A stretch of 64,000 nt of DNA from Argyresthia goedartella. Its lineage: Eukaryota; Arthropoda; Insecta; Lepidoptera; Argyresthiidae. Below the pieces are notes generated by a model, which worked only from the letters and a program-made list of their open reading frames with translations, did no database searches and had not been told where the DNA came from. Numbering within the stretch: position 1 is the first letter of the stretch; every line of letters starts with the position of its first letter. Where the stretch lies: the NCBI GenBank assembly GCA_949825045.1, contig OX463815.1, forward strand, positions 32,045,356-32,109,355, read 5' to 3'. Below are positions 20,317 through 30,044 of the stretch, one piece after another. A program made the translations under genes and the position numbers.

Positions 20317-22706
20317 TTAACCCCATACAGTCCTGTCATTTAAGTAATCTTGAACATTGTAATATCCCTTTTTCGACAAAGTCGCTTTAACATGCTTTTT
20401 AAATTGCTCAAATGGCAATTTCAAAATCTCCAGAGGTATCTTATTGTAGTAGAGAATGCACTGACCCTTGAAAGAATTGCTAACCTTCGCGAGTCTAAAA
20501 CGGGACGCACATAGTCTGTGATTATTTCTTAGGTTAACATTACAGCCTTCGCTAAGTTTGGAAAATGTTGTAAGGTTCTTGCGTACATACATTATATTTT
20601 CGAAAATAAATTGACTAGCTACTGTTAGTATGTCAATTTCTTTAAAAAGCTCTCTTAAGGAGTCTGTTCGTTTTAAATTATAAATTGCTCGAATAGCTCT
20701 TTTCTGTAAAATAAAAATAGTTTGAATATCCGCTGCTTTCCCCCACAACAAGATACCATAGGACATCACACTATGAAAGTAACTAAAATATACTAGCCTA
20801 GATGTAGCCACATCCGTGCTTTGTCTGATGTTCCTAACAGCGTAAGCCGCAGAACTTAATTTACCAGCCAATTTATCTATGTGGGGTCCCCACTGCAATT
20901 TGCTATCAATGGTTATTCCAAGAAACTTCGTATCATTTACCAATTCTAACGTGCTGTTGTCTGACACTAAACTGGTCTCAACTTGCCTGACATTTGGAAG
21001 TGAGAATTTGATACACTTGGTTTTACCAGCGTTTAACAATAAATTATTAACTGTGAACCAATTCAAGGTTAAAGACAATACACCATTAACATCATCAAAA
21101 TCTCCTTTTTGTCTTTCAATTTTGAAGACCATTGAAGTATCATCAGCAAACAACACTATGTCAGTTAATTTCTCCACCATGAAAGGCAGATCATTAATAT
21201 ATACCAGGAATAAGAAAGGGCCTAATATGGAACCTTGTGGAACGCCAATTTTAACACCCGATCCATCAGATTTTATGCCGTTAACTTCTGCCTTTTGAAT
21301 TCTATTGCTTAGGTATGATCTTAGTAGATCCAACGCTTTATTTCTAACTCCGTAATGATTTAATTTAATTAATAGCGTATTATGATCAACACAATCAAAC
21401 GCCTTCGACAGGTCGCAAAAAACTCCGATAGCATCCTGTGCGGCCTCCCATGCAGAATAAATATGAGATACAAGGGTAATACCTGCATCCGTAGTCGATT
21501 TACCCCTAGTGAAACCATATTGTTTAGCGTGGAGTTGTTTTGTACGGTTGAAGTGTGAGAGCATTTGATTGAGTATAATCTTTTCAAATATTTTACTTAG
21601 TGTTGGAAGAACAGATATTGGTCTGAAATTTGAAGGATCGCCCTTATCTCCCGACTTGAACAGAGGTATCAGTTTACTGTGTTTCATGAGGTCTGGAAAA
21701 GCCCCATCGTCAACACATTTATTGAATATATAAGCTAAGTGTGGGGCTATAACTAGAATTACTGAACCAATGACTTTGACTGATATACCCCACAGGTCTT
21801 CCGTATTTTTTAAGTTAAGTAATTTAAACGTTTTGACAATGTCCTGGGGATATACATGATGAAATTTTAAATATACATTACTGACGCTAGTGTTATTTTT
21901 TAATAAAGTCTCTGCTTCATATAGTGATGAATTTAGCCGGTCCGTTGTGAGTACGGGTACATTGGTGAAGAATGTTTCAAAAGCTCGAGCAACATCAGCG
22001 TTGGATTTAACAACATCATCACCTATCTTTAGGCAGAAATCATTGTCCCTTGGTATAACTTTGCCAGTTTCGCGGTTTATTATTTGCCAAACTGTTTTCA
22101 TTCTATTATTTGAATTTTGAATTTTTCTATTAATGTGTAAAGTTTTTGCAGTTCTACAAACCAACTTGAAAGTTTTGGAATATTTTTTAACATAGTCATG
22201 AAATTTTCGATCAAAGTTATAGGTTTTTTGATCATAAAGGTCATACAAGATAACTCTACTTTTACGAATTCCAAACGTTGCCCAGTCATTAAATTTAGAT
22301 TTACCGTTGTAGTCACTGACTTTCTTTAATTTGAAAACTTTATTGAATTCTGTCTGAATAATGTTGAAGAAGTCTGAGTAGATTTTGTTTGGGTTCTGTT
22401 CATTAAAATCCGGTACTGGCAAATTTATATCTAAGTTTTTCGTATATGGGATGTAATAGGCCTATAAAATGATGGACCAGTCTTATCCTTAATAGCAATT
22501 GGGAATGAAACTGTTTGACCACTGTGATCGGAGGGTAAGCAGTTAATTACACTTTTACTTGTGAATGCACAGTCACAAAAAACGTTATCTAAGCAAGTTT
22601 GGCTGGTAAGTGTAATTCTAGTCGGCTCTAGAAATACATGACATAAATTAAATGATTTAAACAGAGTTATTAATCGTCGCTTCAGTGTTGTATTGTAATG
22701 GTACAC
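20317..22706 (-). pseudogene. LINE ORF2: endonuclease end plus reverse transcriptase
   Basis: An endonuclease C-terminus (22431-22706; LDNVFCD and LPSDHSGQTV, the SDH catalytic motif) is followed by a long reverse transcriptase frame (20317-22422). RT motifs are FRPISVLPTLSKIFEKI, QYGFTRGKSTTDAG, FCDLSKAFDCVDH, GVPQGSILGPFLFLVYINDL and the catalytic F-A-D-D around 21145-21155. The C-terminal region ends YLNDRTVWG. The two frames are separated by one single-base indel in an A5 run at about 22437-22441; otherwise the RT frame is open for about 700 codons. It belongs to the CR1/L2/Jockey group; I cannot fix the clade by eye. Confidence 0.9.
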
Positions 22707-24914
22707 GAGAGTCGGTACATTAGATACTTCATTCTGCGTGATAGAGGGCTAGCCCAACGCCGCGCTGTTTTGAATACGAGAATCGGTTCAGATAACGTTT
22801 GGGGGTTTTGCGTTGCTTACTGGCAAAGTTCGCAAAAAAAAAAAGACGCGTGGGTTCATTCGTGGAATTTCAGTTCAGGTCAAGTTTTTTTGTCGCATTC
22901 CTGCGAGATGTGTAGAGATGAGAGCCGATTTGGCTGCGCGTTGAATAAAATTATGAATAACTAAATAATGAAAGGTTATTACGGAACGGAGAAAGCTATT
23001 ATGTTGATTGCAAATATACAATTGCGATTGAGGTATGATATGGAGAGTCTGACACCTCTATTCTGAATATCATACTAGTGGTCTTTTGCTACGCGCAGCT
23101 AGCGGTCGGGTAATGCTTAATTAATCGCAACAAGCTTTTATTGGTCAGCGATCAACAGATTCTGTGTATCGGCAGTACCAAATGATTTGAGTGATCACCT
23201 ACGGTTGATCATAGTGAATATGCGTACACACAATTTGTAGAACGGCGGATCTGCATGGCATGGTTGAAATTGGACCCTGTGTTAGTGATAAGAAGCTTCG
23301 CTTGGGCAGAGCGTATTCGCAAAGGACGCCATTTTTTCAGACATGGGAGGTATATAAATACCAGAGCGTGGGAGGGGAATTCATTCAGTCTCAGCGTCTA
23401 GCTACTGTGACAGTCGTCTTCACGAGTTCTAAACAGTTTTTGTCTGCCGTGTTACGCGTCAGAACTATACGAATTTGTGATTGCGAAGTTTCAGTGGGTT
23501 TTCGTGAGTGTCTGAAGCGCCGAGATATACCTCGGTTCCTAACCTTTATATCAACCTACCCCAAATTCCAAAACTATCCTTGGGTCGTTAGGAAAGAACT
23601 TTTAAGTCAATTTATCTGAGTCTGAGTCTGGGCTTGGAGCGACCCTAAATTCCTTTTTCCTTCACCATAGGGTTCCTGGATTGGCTCTTAGGATATTCGC
23701 GGGCTACTCCTCTCCTCATTCCTTTCGAATAGTGAGTTTTGTAATTCCCACACACACAGTCGTTAAACATTCAAGCACATTCAAATCAAACTCAACCATT
23801 TTCGAGTGGTGTCGATAATGGACGTGGTATAACACTAGGTTTTAGACTAGGCTAGACAGGAGTTTAGTTGCGGCTAAACCTAGGTTGGCAGGGCATAGGG
23901 AGACTGTTTGATCGATGAGGTTCCGCGGATGGAAATAACAAATTCAGAACAAAGTTAAACCGGTGTCAACACAGATAATATATCCTGTTGATATTTTGAC
24001 ATTTGAGTGTTGTCGGGGACGCGCGAAGAGATCAATTTACAGTCTAAAGTTCATTGTTTAGGTCCGGGTAGGTGTTTTGCATTGCCTTGAGTCAGATTGG
24101 ATTCAAGTTGCATTTTTAAATTAAATGTAAATTTCGCTGGATGTCTAATGTGTAAGTTGAGTCGGTATATATGATTTGGCTCAGCCCAGGACGTGCTGCG
24201 GCTAGTGGAATTCATAGTTCGGTATTTATCGAACTATGCACTTCGCTATGGTGTGGGTTAGATATCCTAAAACAATAATGCTTGCGTTTCGATAACATCC
24301 AGCTCAAATTGCGCAGAGTTGAAGGTTTCAAAACGTTACGGACCTTTTGAGGTAACCGCTAGTTCAGAACCCATTTCGGAACTCAAATCGCAATTGTGTA
24401 AACCGGTCTTTTCGGATCGTTATTGCCGTGAATCAAATATATAATTGGAACCACCACAAGCCGCTACTAGCGAGCACATGAAATATCATTGAGTACTCAC
24501 GTCGTAAAACTACGACGGATATCTATAATATAACTGTGATCGATCACTAAAACTAAAACTAAAACTAAAACAAAAGATGTTCCAATGCGCTCATATATAC
24601 AAAAACCAGATGGTGCCATCACATAAAATATAACAACGATCGTTTTGGCGCAATACACCGCTGACTGATGCGAATTACCGGCTCGCGGACATATATGCTT
24701 TCTCTGTCTAACTAGAAACTGTGATTTCTGAACCAAACTTCGTTCGACTATTGTACGCCTAACGGATTTCTCGACGAACGAGAAATTCAGACTTATCATT
24801 CTTACTTACAAAACTTACAGCCGAATCGGGTCCTCTCATTTTGGGATAGATAGAATAGACGATCATAGCTACTGATAGCGGCGTCTACGACCTTTAGCCC
24901 TGGGGCCCGGTACA
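22694..24914 (+). repeat. 5' LTR of the Ty3/gypsy element
   Basis: 2221 bp, begins TGTAATGGTACACGAG and ends TACA, so it has TG...CA ends. The copy at 30045-32262 is nearly identical; I saw three interior substitutions (23707, 24036, 24090). The preceding GTAT (22690-22693) is the target duplication. It holds a TATA box (23351) and an (AAACT)n run near 24545. Open frames inside (23260-23619, 24497-24799) appear in both LTRs but resemble no protein. Confidence 0.93.
23351..23389 (+). promoter_or_regulatory. LTR core promoter (TATA box and initiator)
   Basis: TATATAAATA at 23351-23360 is followed 25-35 bp downstream by TTCAGT (23384-23389), an arthropod-type initiator (TCAGT). The same arrangement is in the 3' LTR at 30702-30740. 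It would start the + strand genomic RNA. Inferred from motifs only. Confidence 0.6.
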
Positions 24915-24920
24915 GATTTT

Positions 24921-24934
24921 TGGTGCCGAGACGG
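24921..24934 (+). promoter_or_regulatory. Primer binding site
   Basis: TGGTGCCGAGACGG lies six bases after the 5' LTR. It starts with TGG, complementary to the CCA end of a tRNA, as expected for minus-strand priming. I do not assign the tRNA species. Confidence 0.7.
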
Positions 24935-25129
24935 AAGGATATCCTAGATAGTCTGATACCTAGATATTCCTAGATATTCTAAAAGAATCAAGGTCTAACG
25001 CGTTACTTTTAAAAATAACACAACGTAGAAACGATTTTAAACAGTTCAGTTTTGTAAATAAGAAATAAGCAAAAAAGGGGCATTGTTTTCACAATTCTTT
25101 GTACGAGCTACGGCGGTTTAATAGGAATA

Positions 25130-26176
25130 ATGGCCGGCCGGCGTAGAAAAAACGATAGTCGGGTAGCACAAAATTCACTTTCACACACAAGTGAAATGGC
25201 GTCAGGGCAGGTGACGCAATTGTTATCTGAAATAGTGAAAAGATTAAACAGTTTGGAAAGGGGTTCCAGCACGAGCAATGCTAGTAGGACTTCGGACAGA
25301 CAGACTGACAGACAGGAACTAGAAACGTTTGAACAATCGGTAGAAAAACGTCAATCATGCATTGTGAAAATGACACAGAAGTTGCCGACATTCGATGGGC
25401 GGAATTCGGAAAATCCGATGATTTTCTTAAGAGATTTAAAGGCTTATATTAACGTCTCGGGAGATAGTTCTAGGGCTTTGATATGGGCAACGGATAGTTT
25501 GGTAGGAATTGCGAAAGTTCGAATGAGCATATACAGAGACTCATGGCGAACCTATTCGGATTTTGAAAAAGATTTCAGAGAGGTATTCTGGGGTGATAAT
25601 GAACAGGAATTAATTAAGCAAAGATTCCTAACTGCGAAGTTTGATTCTAATAAAGGACAAAGTATGGAAGAATTCTTTGCCTCTCAATTGAATAGCATAT
25701 ATGAGCTTACGATACCGTTTACTGATACGGAGAAAATCAACACGATTTTCAGACAGTTGCCGCGTGATATTCAGGTAGCGTTTTTTGCTAGAAAGGAGAC
25801 TATGACCATACGGGATGCGGTCGAATTCCTTCGGCATTTAGAACGGAATGTCGATGGGGGATTAAGTGCGATACATGGTTCGGAACCTATGAATACGAAT
25901 AACGTGAGGCGGGATAGCTACATGCGTGGGCAATATCGAGCTATGCGGGTAAATACGTTACGTTATAACGCGATAAGTCGTAGTAATAATTATAACGCGG
26001 TAACGAAGGGGCGAAACGAATTTGGGACGCGCGGTCGCGGTTATTTTCGCGGTAGAGGGAGACAGCCTCAGTCTAGCTTCAGGGCAATAGGGTTTCAGAG
26101 GGGTTCAGGAGATACAGAGGCAGGGCAAAGTTCAAGTGACAGGAATAATGCGATAAGTCAGAATTCAAAAAACTAG
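25130..26176 (+). CDS. gag: gag of the Ty3/gypsy retrotransposon
   Basis: 348 residues, ATG in a plausible context about 215 bp after the 5' LTR. The central part has the gypsy-type capsid signature: LPTFDGRNSENPMIFLRDLK, W-x-x-Y-S-D-F-E-K-D-F-R-E-V-F-W and FFASQLNSIYELTIPF. The C-terminus is RG-rich (GRGYFRGRGR) and appears to do RNA binding, because I see no CCHC knuckle. The stop (26174-26176) directly follows the slippery heptamer, so most product is Gag and a fraction is Gag-Pol. It makes the coat of the intracellular particle. Confidence 0.9.
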   Translation: MAGRRRKNDSRVAQNSLSHTSEMASGQVTQLLSEIVKRLNSLERGSSTSNASRTSDRQTDRQELETFEQSVEKRQSCIVKMTQKLPTFDGRNSENPMIFLRDLKAYINVSGDSSRALIWATDSLVGIAKVRMSIYRDSWRTYSDFEKDFREVFWGDNEQELIKQRFLTAKFDSNKGQSMEEFFASQLNSIYELTIPFTDTEKINTIFRQLPRDIQVAFFARKETMTIRDAVEFLRHLERNVDGGLSAIHGSEPMNTNNVRRDSYMRGQYRAMRVNTLRYNAISRSNNYNAVTKGRNEFGTRGRGYFRGRGRQPQSSFRAIGFQRGSGDTEAGQSSSDRNNAISQNSKN

Positions 26177-26200
26177 TGGACTCGCGCGGGTCGTTCGCGC
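26167..26200 (+). promoter_or_regulatory. -1 ribosomal frameshift site between gag and pol
   Basis: The heptamer A-AAA-AAC (26167-26173) is in the gag frame right before the gag stop TAG. pol is exactly in the -1 frame and has no ATG at its start. A GC hairpin follows after a 10-nt spacer: GCGCG (26184-26188), loop GGTCGTT, CGCGC (26196-26200). Heptamer, stop, spacer and stem fit the classic retroviral arrangement. Confidence 0.85.
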
Positions 26201-29200
26201 TCAGATATTTATTACGGTTCGGGTGGACAGCCGATCAAATTGGGAAAAAGCATAGACTGTATGATTTGTGTAATTTGGATTCGAACGTGGGTGTGAATGA
26301 ATTTATTCAATTATTAGCGCATAAAGCGCACGGATATGCCGTGTGTTTAGAGGAAAAATCTAGATCGAATTGTAGAGATCGAAATGACAGACGTTTACAT
26401 ACGATATTCAGAGACGACGATTCGACTGAGTGTGGGCGCGAGTTATGTAGTACTTTGACATTACCTGAGATAGATGTGCGTATTGGGAATATTGTTGTAA
26501 GGAGTTTGATTGATTCGGGGAGCGAAATCAGTGTAATAAGTCGGAGAGTGTACGAAGAAGTATGCAGTCAATTGGGAAAACCGACGGAAATACCGATTCC
26601 AAGTTTGAGAATCACAGGTGCGTTTGGAGTCAGTAAGGAAAAGGTTGATAAATTAGTAACGTTACCATTAACAATAGGTGAATGCGTTATCGATACTCCA
26701 ATGCTAGTATTAACAAGGGTGCCTAAAGATTTAATTTTGGGGTTTGATTTTATACAACAGACGCGAGCCAGTTTAATGTGTGAGGGTAATAAGAGGCTAA
26801 TTATACGAAGCGCCGGGCGGATGTGTGAAATACCATTAGGTACTGGCCCTAATCAGGATTTTTGCTGTTGTACAATGGAAGTACAGAACCAAGATACCTG
26901 TAGAAATATGATAGAGGAATATGTGAATAATTCATCAATACCTGTTGAACACAAAACAAGGTTATTGCCGGTGTTAAATAAACATGCAGAGTTGTTTAGC
27001 GATAGGATAGGTCGGACAAATAAATATATACATGAGATAAAAATGAGAGATGAAACGCCTTTCGTAAAACGAAGCTATCCCATACCGTTCGCATATCGCG
27101 ATAAAGTAACAAAACGTTTGGAAGAGATGGAATTGATAGGTATTATTAGCAGGCAATCTACGGATTTCAGCAGTCCATTGACTTGTACATTAAAGAAAAC
27201 AGGAGAGGTCCGTATTCTTCTAGATGCACGACAATTGAACATGGGAATGGTCGGGGAGGTTGAAACCACACCTTTAATGAGTGAGATATTGCAATCCGGG
27301 CGCCGGATAAATTACATAGGAGTTATTGATATCAAAGATGCGTATTTTTCTATACCATTATCAGACGAATCTAAACGATACACGGGTTTTGTATATCAAG
27401 GCAGAAGTTATGTTTACAACGTTTTACCTCAGGGGTTGAAAACCAGTGTGGGTTCATTTTCGAGGGCGATGGATTTAATTCTAGGGCCAGAGGTTAGGTC
27501 ATATTGTTTAAATTTTGTTGACGATTTGGCAATTTTAACTGAGGGTGACTTCGAACAGCATTTGTCTCAAGTGGACACGGTTCTGAGTAAATTGAAAGAC
27601 GCGGGCTTCACGTGCAAACTAAAAAAATGCGAGTTCGCACAAAAAAGGGTCAAGTTATTGGGGCATATTTTGTCTACACAAGGTTTGCAGATGGACCCGG
27701 ACAAAATTGAAACACTTAAATTATATCCGTCACCCAGAACTGTCAGGCAATTGAGGGCGTTTTTGGGGTTCATAAATTACTTTCGGAGGTTTATAAAAAA
27801 TTTCGGAACGTTGACACAGCCCTTGTACAATTTATTACGGTCTGGAGTCAAGTTCATCTGGAGTGCGCAGATGCAAAGTGCTTTTGACGAGATAAAAAAT
27901 CAATTCTTAGAAAGTATAATTTTGAGTCAGCCATTGGCGGGAAAAACATATTATGTTCAATGTGACGCCAGCGCTATAGGAATTGGGGGCTATGTTTATC
28001 AATTAGATGAATCGGGCCAGGAACTAATTATAGGGTTCTGTTCGCAGGCATTCAAGGGTGCCCAGACTAGATGGTCGATCAGTGAACAGGAAATGTATGC
28101 AGTTATATACACTTTAAAGCGATTTGAGATATATTTGCGGGGAGAAAAGGTTATTATTAGAACTGATCATAAAATTTTGACGTTCATTAAGTCGTGGACC
28201 TTATTAGGGGCACGCGTAACGAGGTGGATTATGTTTTTAGAGCAATTCGATTACGACATAGAATTTGTGCGAGGGACTGATAATCAAATTGCCGACACGC
28301 TAAGCAGGCAAATAGCGGGATCTGGAGGTATGATTGACAGTATAAATGTTCAGCCGGGGATATTCTGGTTTCAGGCATCGAATACCGCAAGTGTTATTTC
28401 GAGTTTACGGGACATTGCGAGATTACAAAGCGAAGATGAGCGGTTAAATCGAATTAGCGGTTGTATCAGACGTAATGTAGTAGATACGGGGACAAGAGGT
28501 TTTGAAAATTATAAGCTAGTAGGTGATACGTTATATTTTCACGTGCCGAAGCGGAACGTACAGTTGCTAGTAATTCCGAAATCACTACAGGAGGAACTAA
28601 TTTTGCACATACATGAAGAAATAGGTCACTACGGCAGATATAAAATATTAGCACTGATGAAGGACAGATATTATTTTCTTCATATGAGTAGGGTGATAAG
28701 CGCGGTGATAAGAAGTTGTGACATATGTCAAAAGGTCAAACCAAGTACTAACAATACCGTTGGTCCTTGTACACCGGTGTTGGCGGAAAGATTGGGTGAG
28801 AAAGTTTTTTCGGACCTTTATGGGCCATTGCCCGTAGGTAAATTCGGATATCAATATATATATGTGATTCAAGACGTGTACAGTAAAGTAATAAAATTAT
28901 ATCCAATGCGAAAAGCGACAGGTAGGAGCGTGCTCGCTTGTACAAAGAGATTTCATAGGGAAATACCTATCGAAACTATAATTACGGACTCAGGACCACA
29001 GTTCATATCGAAAGTTTGGGAATTTGGACTCAAACAGCTGGGGATTCGGGTCACTCATACGTCGGTGTATTGTCCAAATTCTAATAGCGTAGAAAGAGTG
29101 AATCGCGAGCTAGGTCGGCTGATTAGAACTTATTGCGGCGGAAGTAATCGTAGTTGGGTAGACGTGTTACCGGACATTCAGAATTGCTATAATAATATCG

Positions 29201-29637
29201 AACACACAAGCACAGGCTTTGCGCCTAATGAGTTAGCGTTTGGTAGGCGGGAACCGTTAACTATTGACAAGGAATTAGGCGATGAATGGTTATTAGGCCA
29301 TAGTGTGCGAGATTCGGAACAGGTGCGGAATGTAGCGATAGAAAACTCTAAAAGTTCTAGTGAACGACGTAAGCGACAGGCGGACAAACGGCGTAAGTTA
29401 GAGGTCTATCGTATAGGTGATTATGTGAAACTTAAGACCTTTGTGCGTTCAAATAAAGAACATAAAATCATGCGGAAATTTTCGTTGTTGTATAAAGGGC
29501 CTTATGTTATTTCGGCAGTGGTATATCCTAACTGTTATACGTTAGTAGATCCGGGTTCAAATGAGATATTGGGTAACTTCAATACTATAAATATAGCCAG
29601 GTATTATGTGAGGACGAATAAGGGCGTAGATAAATAA
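26173..29637 (+). CDS. pol: pol of the Ty3/gypsy retrotransposon (protease, RT, RNase H, integrase)
   Basis: An open frame of about 1153 codons, reached by -1 frameshift from gag. Counting from 26176: protease LIDSGSEISVIS near residues 111-122 (active D-S-G). RT has GVIDIKDAYFSIPL, LPQGLKTSVGSF and the catalytic F-V-D-D near 447. RNase H has C-D-A-S-A-I-G, S-E-Q-E-M-Y-A-V-I-Y, R-T-D-H and D-N-Q-I-A-D-T-L. The integrase zinc finger is H-x4-H...C-D-I-C near 810-855, and the DDE core is near 880, 937 (ITDSGPQF) and 972 (NSVERVNRELGR). No stops and all catalytic residues present, so the element looks recently active. There is no env. Confidence 0.95.
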   Translation, partial: LVDSRGSFALRYLLRFGWTADQIGKKHRLYDLCNLDSNVGVNEFIQLLAHKAHGYAVCLEEKSRSNCRDRNDRRLHTIFRDDDSTECGRELCSTLTLPEIDVRIGNIVVRSLIDSGSEISVISRRVYEEVCSQLGKPTEIPIPSLRITGAFGVSKEKVDKLVTLPLTIGECVIDTPMLVLTRVPKDLILGFDFIQQTRASLMCEGNKRLIIRSAGRMCEIPLGTGPNQDFCCCTMEVQNQDTCRNMIEEYVNNSSIPVEHKTRLLPVLNKHAELFSDRIGRTNKYIHEIKMRDETPFVKRSYPIPFAYRDKVTKRLEEMELIGIISRQSTDFSSPLTCTLKKTGEVRILLDARQLNMGMVGEVETTPLMSEILQSGRRINYIGVIDIKDAYFSIPLSDESKRYTGFVYQGRSYVYNVLPQGLKTSVGSFSRAMDLILGPEVRSYCLNFVDDLAILTEGDFEQHLSQVDTVLSKLKDAGFTCKLKKCEFAQKRVKLLGHILSTQGLQMDPDKIETLKLYPSPRTVRQLRAFLGFINYFRRFIKNFGTLTQPLYNLLRSGVKFIWSAQMQSAFDEIKNQFLESIILSQPLAGKTYYVQCDASAIGIGGYVYQLDESGQELIIGFCSQAFKGAQTRWSISEQEMYAVIYTLKRFEIYLRGEKVIIRTDHKILTFIKSWTLLGARVTRWIMFLEQFDYDIEFVRGTDNQIADTLSRQIAGSGGMIDSINVQPGIFWFQASNTASVISSLRDIARLQSEDERLNRISGCIRRNVVDTGTRGFENYKLVGDTLYFHVPKRNVQLLVIPKSLQEELILHIHEEIGHYGRYKILALMKDRYYFLHMSRVISAVIRSCDICQKVKPSTNNTVGPCTPVLAERLGEKVFSDLYGPLPVGKFGYQYIYVIQDVYSKVIKLYPMRKATGRSVLACTKRFHREIPIETIITDSGPQFISKVWEFGLKQLGIRVTHTSVYCPNSNSVERVNRELGRLIRTYCGGSNRSWVDVLPDIQNCYNNIEHTSTGFAPNELAFGRREPLTIDKELGDEWLLGHSVRDSEQVRNVAIENSKSSSERRKRQADKRRKLEVYRIGDYVKLKTFVRSNKEHKIMRKFSLLYKGPYVISAVVYPNCYTLVDPGSNEILGNFNTINIARYYVRTNKGVDK

Positions 29638-29723
29638 GATAGTGTATAAAAGTTATATAATTAAGCTGTAAGCTGTAAATTAGAGTAACTACTTTGTAGA
29701 TTTGAGGATCTTGCATGGTTTGG

Positions 29724-29776
<53 letters not shown>

Positions 29777-30044
29777 TATATATATATAGTAATACGAATT
29801 AGGATAAATTGCGGGTAAGCGAGGTTGTATAGTTAGATAGATAAATAAGATAAGACAGGAGAGAACTCAATCGAGTTGTGTAAATATTATATACATAATT
29901 GACAGATTCATCGGTCTGTGTACATGATTTGAGATGTTCGTACATATAGAGTAGATATGTACAAAGCATGGGTAGCATAGTGGTAATGAGATCCTTGCGC
30001 CATGTTAACTGAGATAAACAGTGTCTCAAGGTCTGGGAGGGGGC
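29638..30044 (+). other. 3' untranslated part of the LTR element, with A50 tract and polypurine tract
   Basis: After the pol stop comes a run of 50 A (29724-29773), an AT stretch, then GTCTGGGAGGGGGC just before the 3' LTR, which is the polypurine tract that primes plus-strand synthesis (about 30031-30044). No env gene lies here. Confidence 0.8.

Noticed and set aside
23260..23619. LTR open frames (also 30611-30970, 24497-24799, 31848-32150) as real genes or an env
   Set aside because: They are duplicated only because they lie in LTRs. They show no family motifs, no membrane anchor and no splice context.
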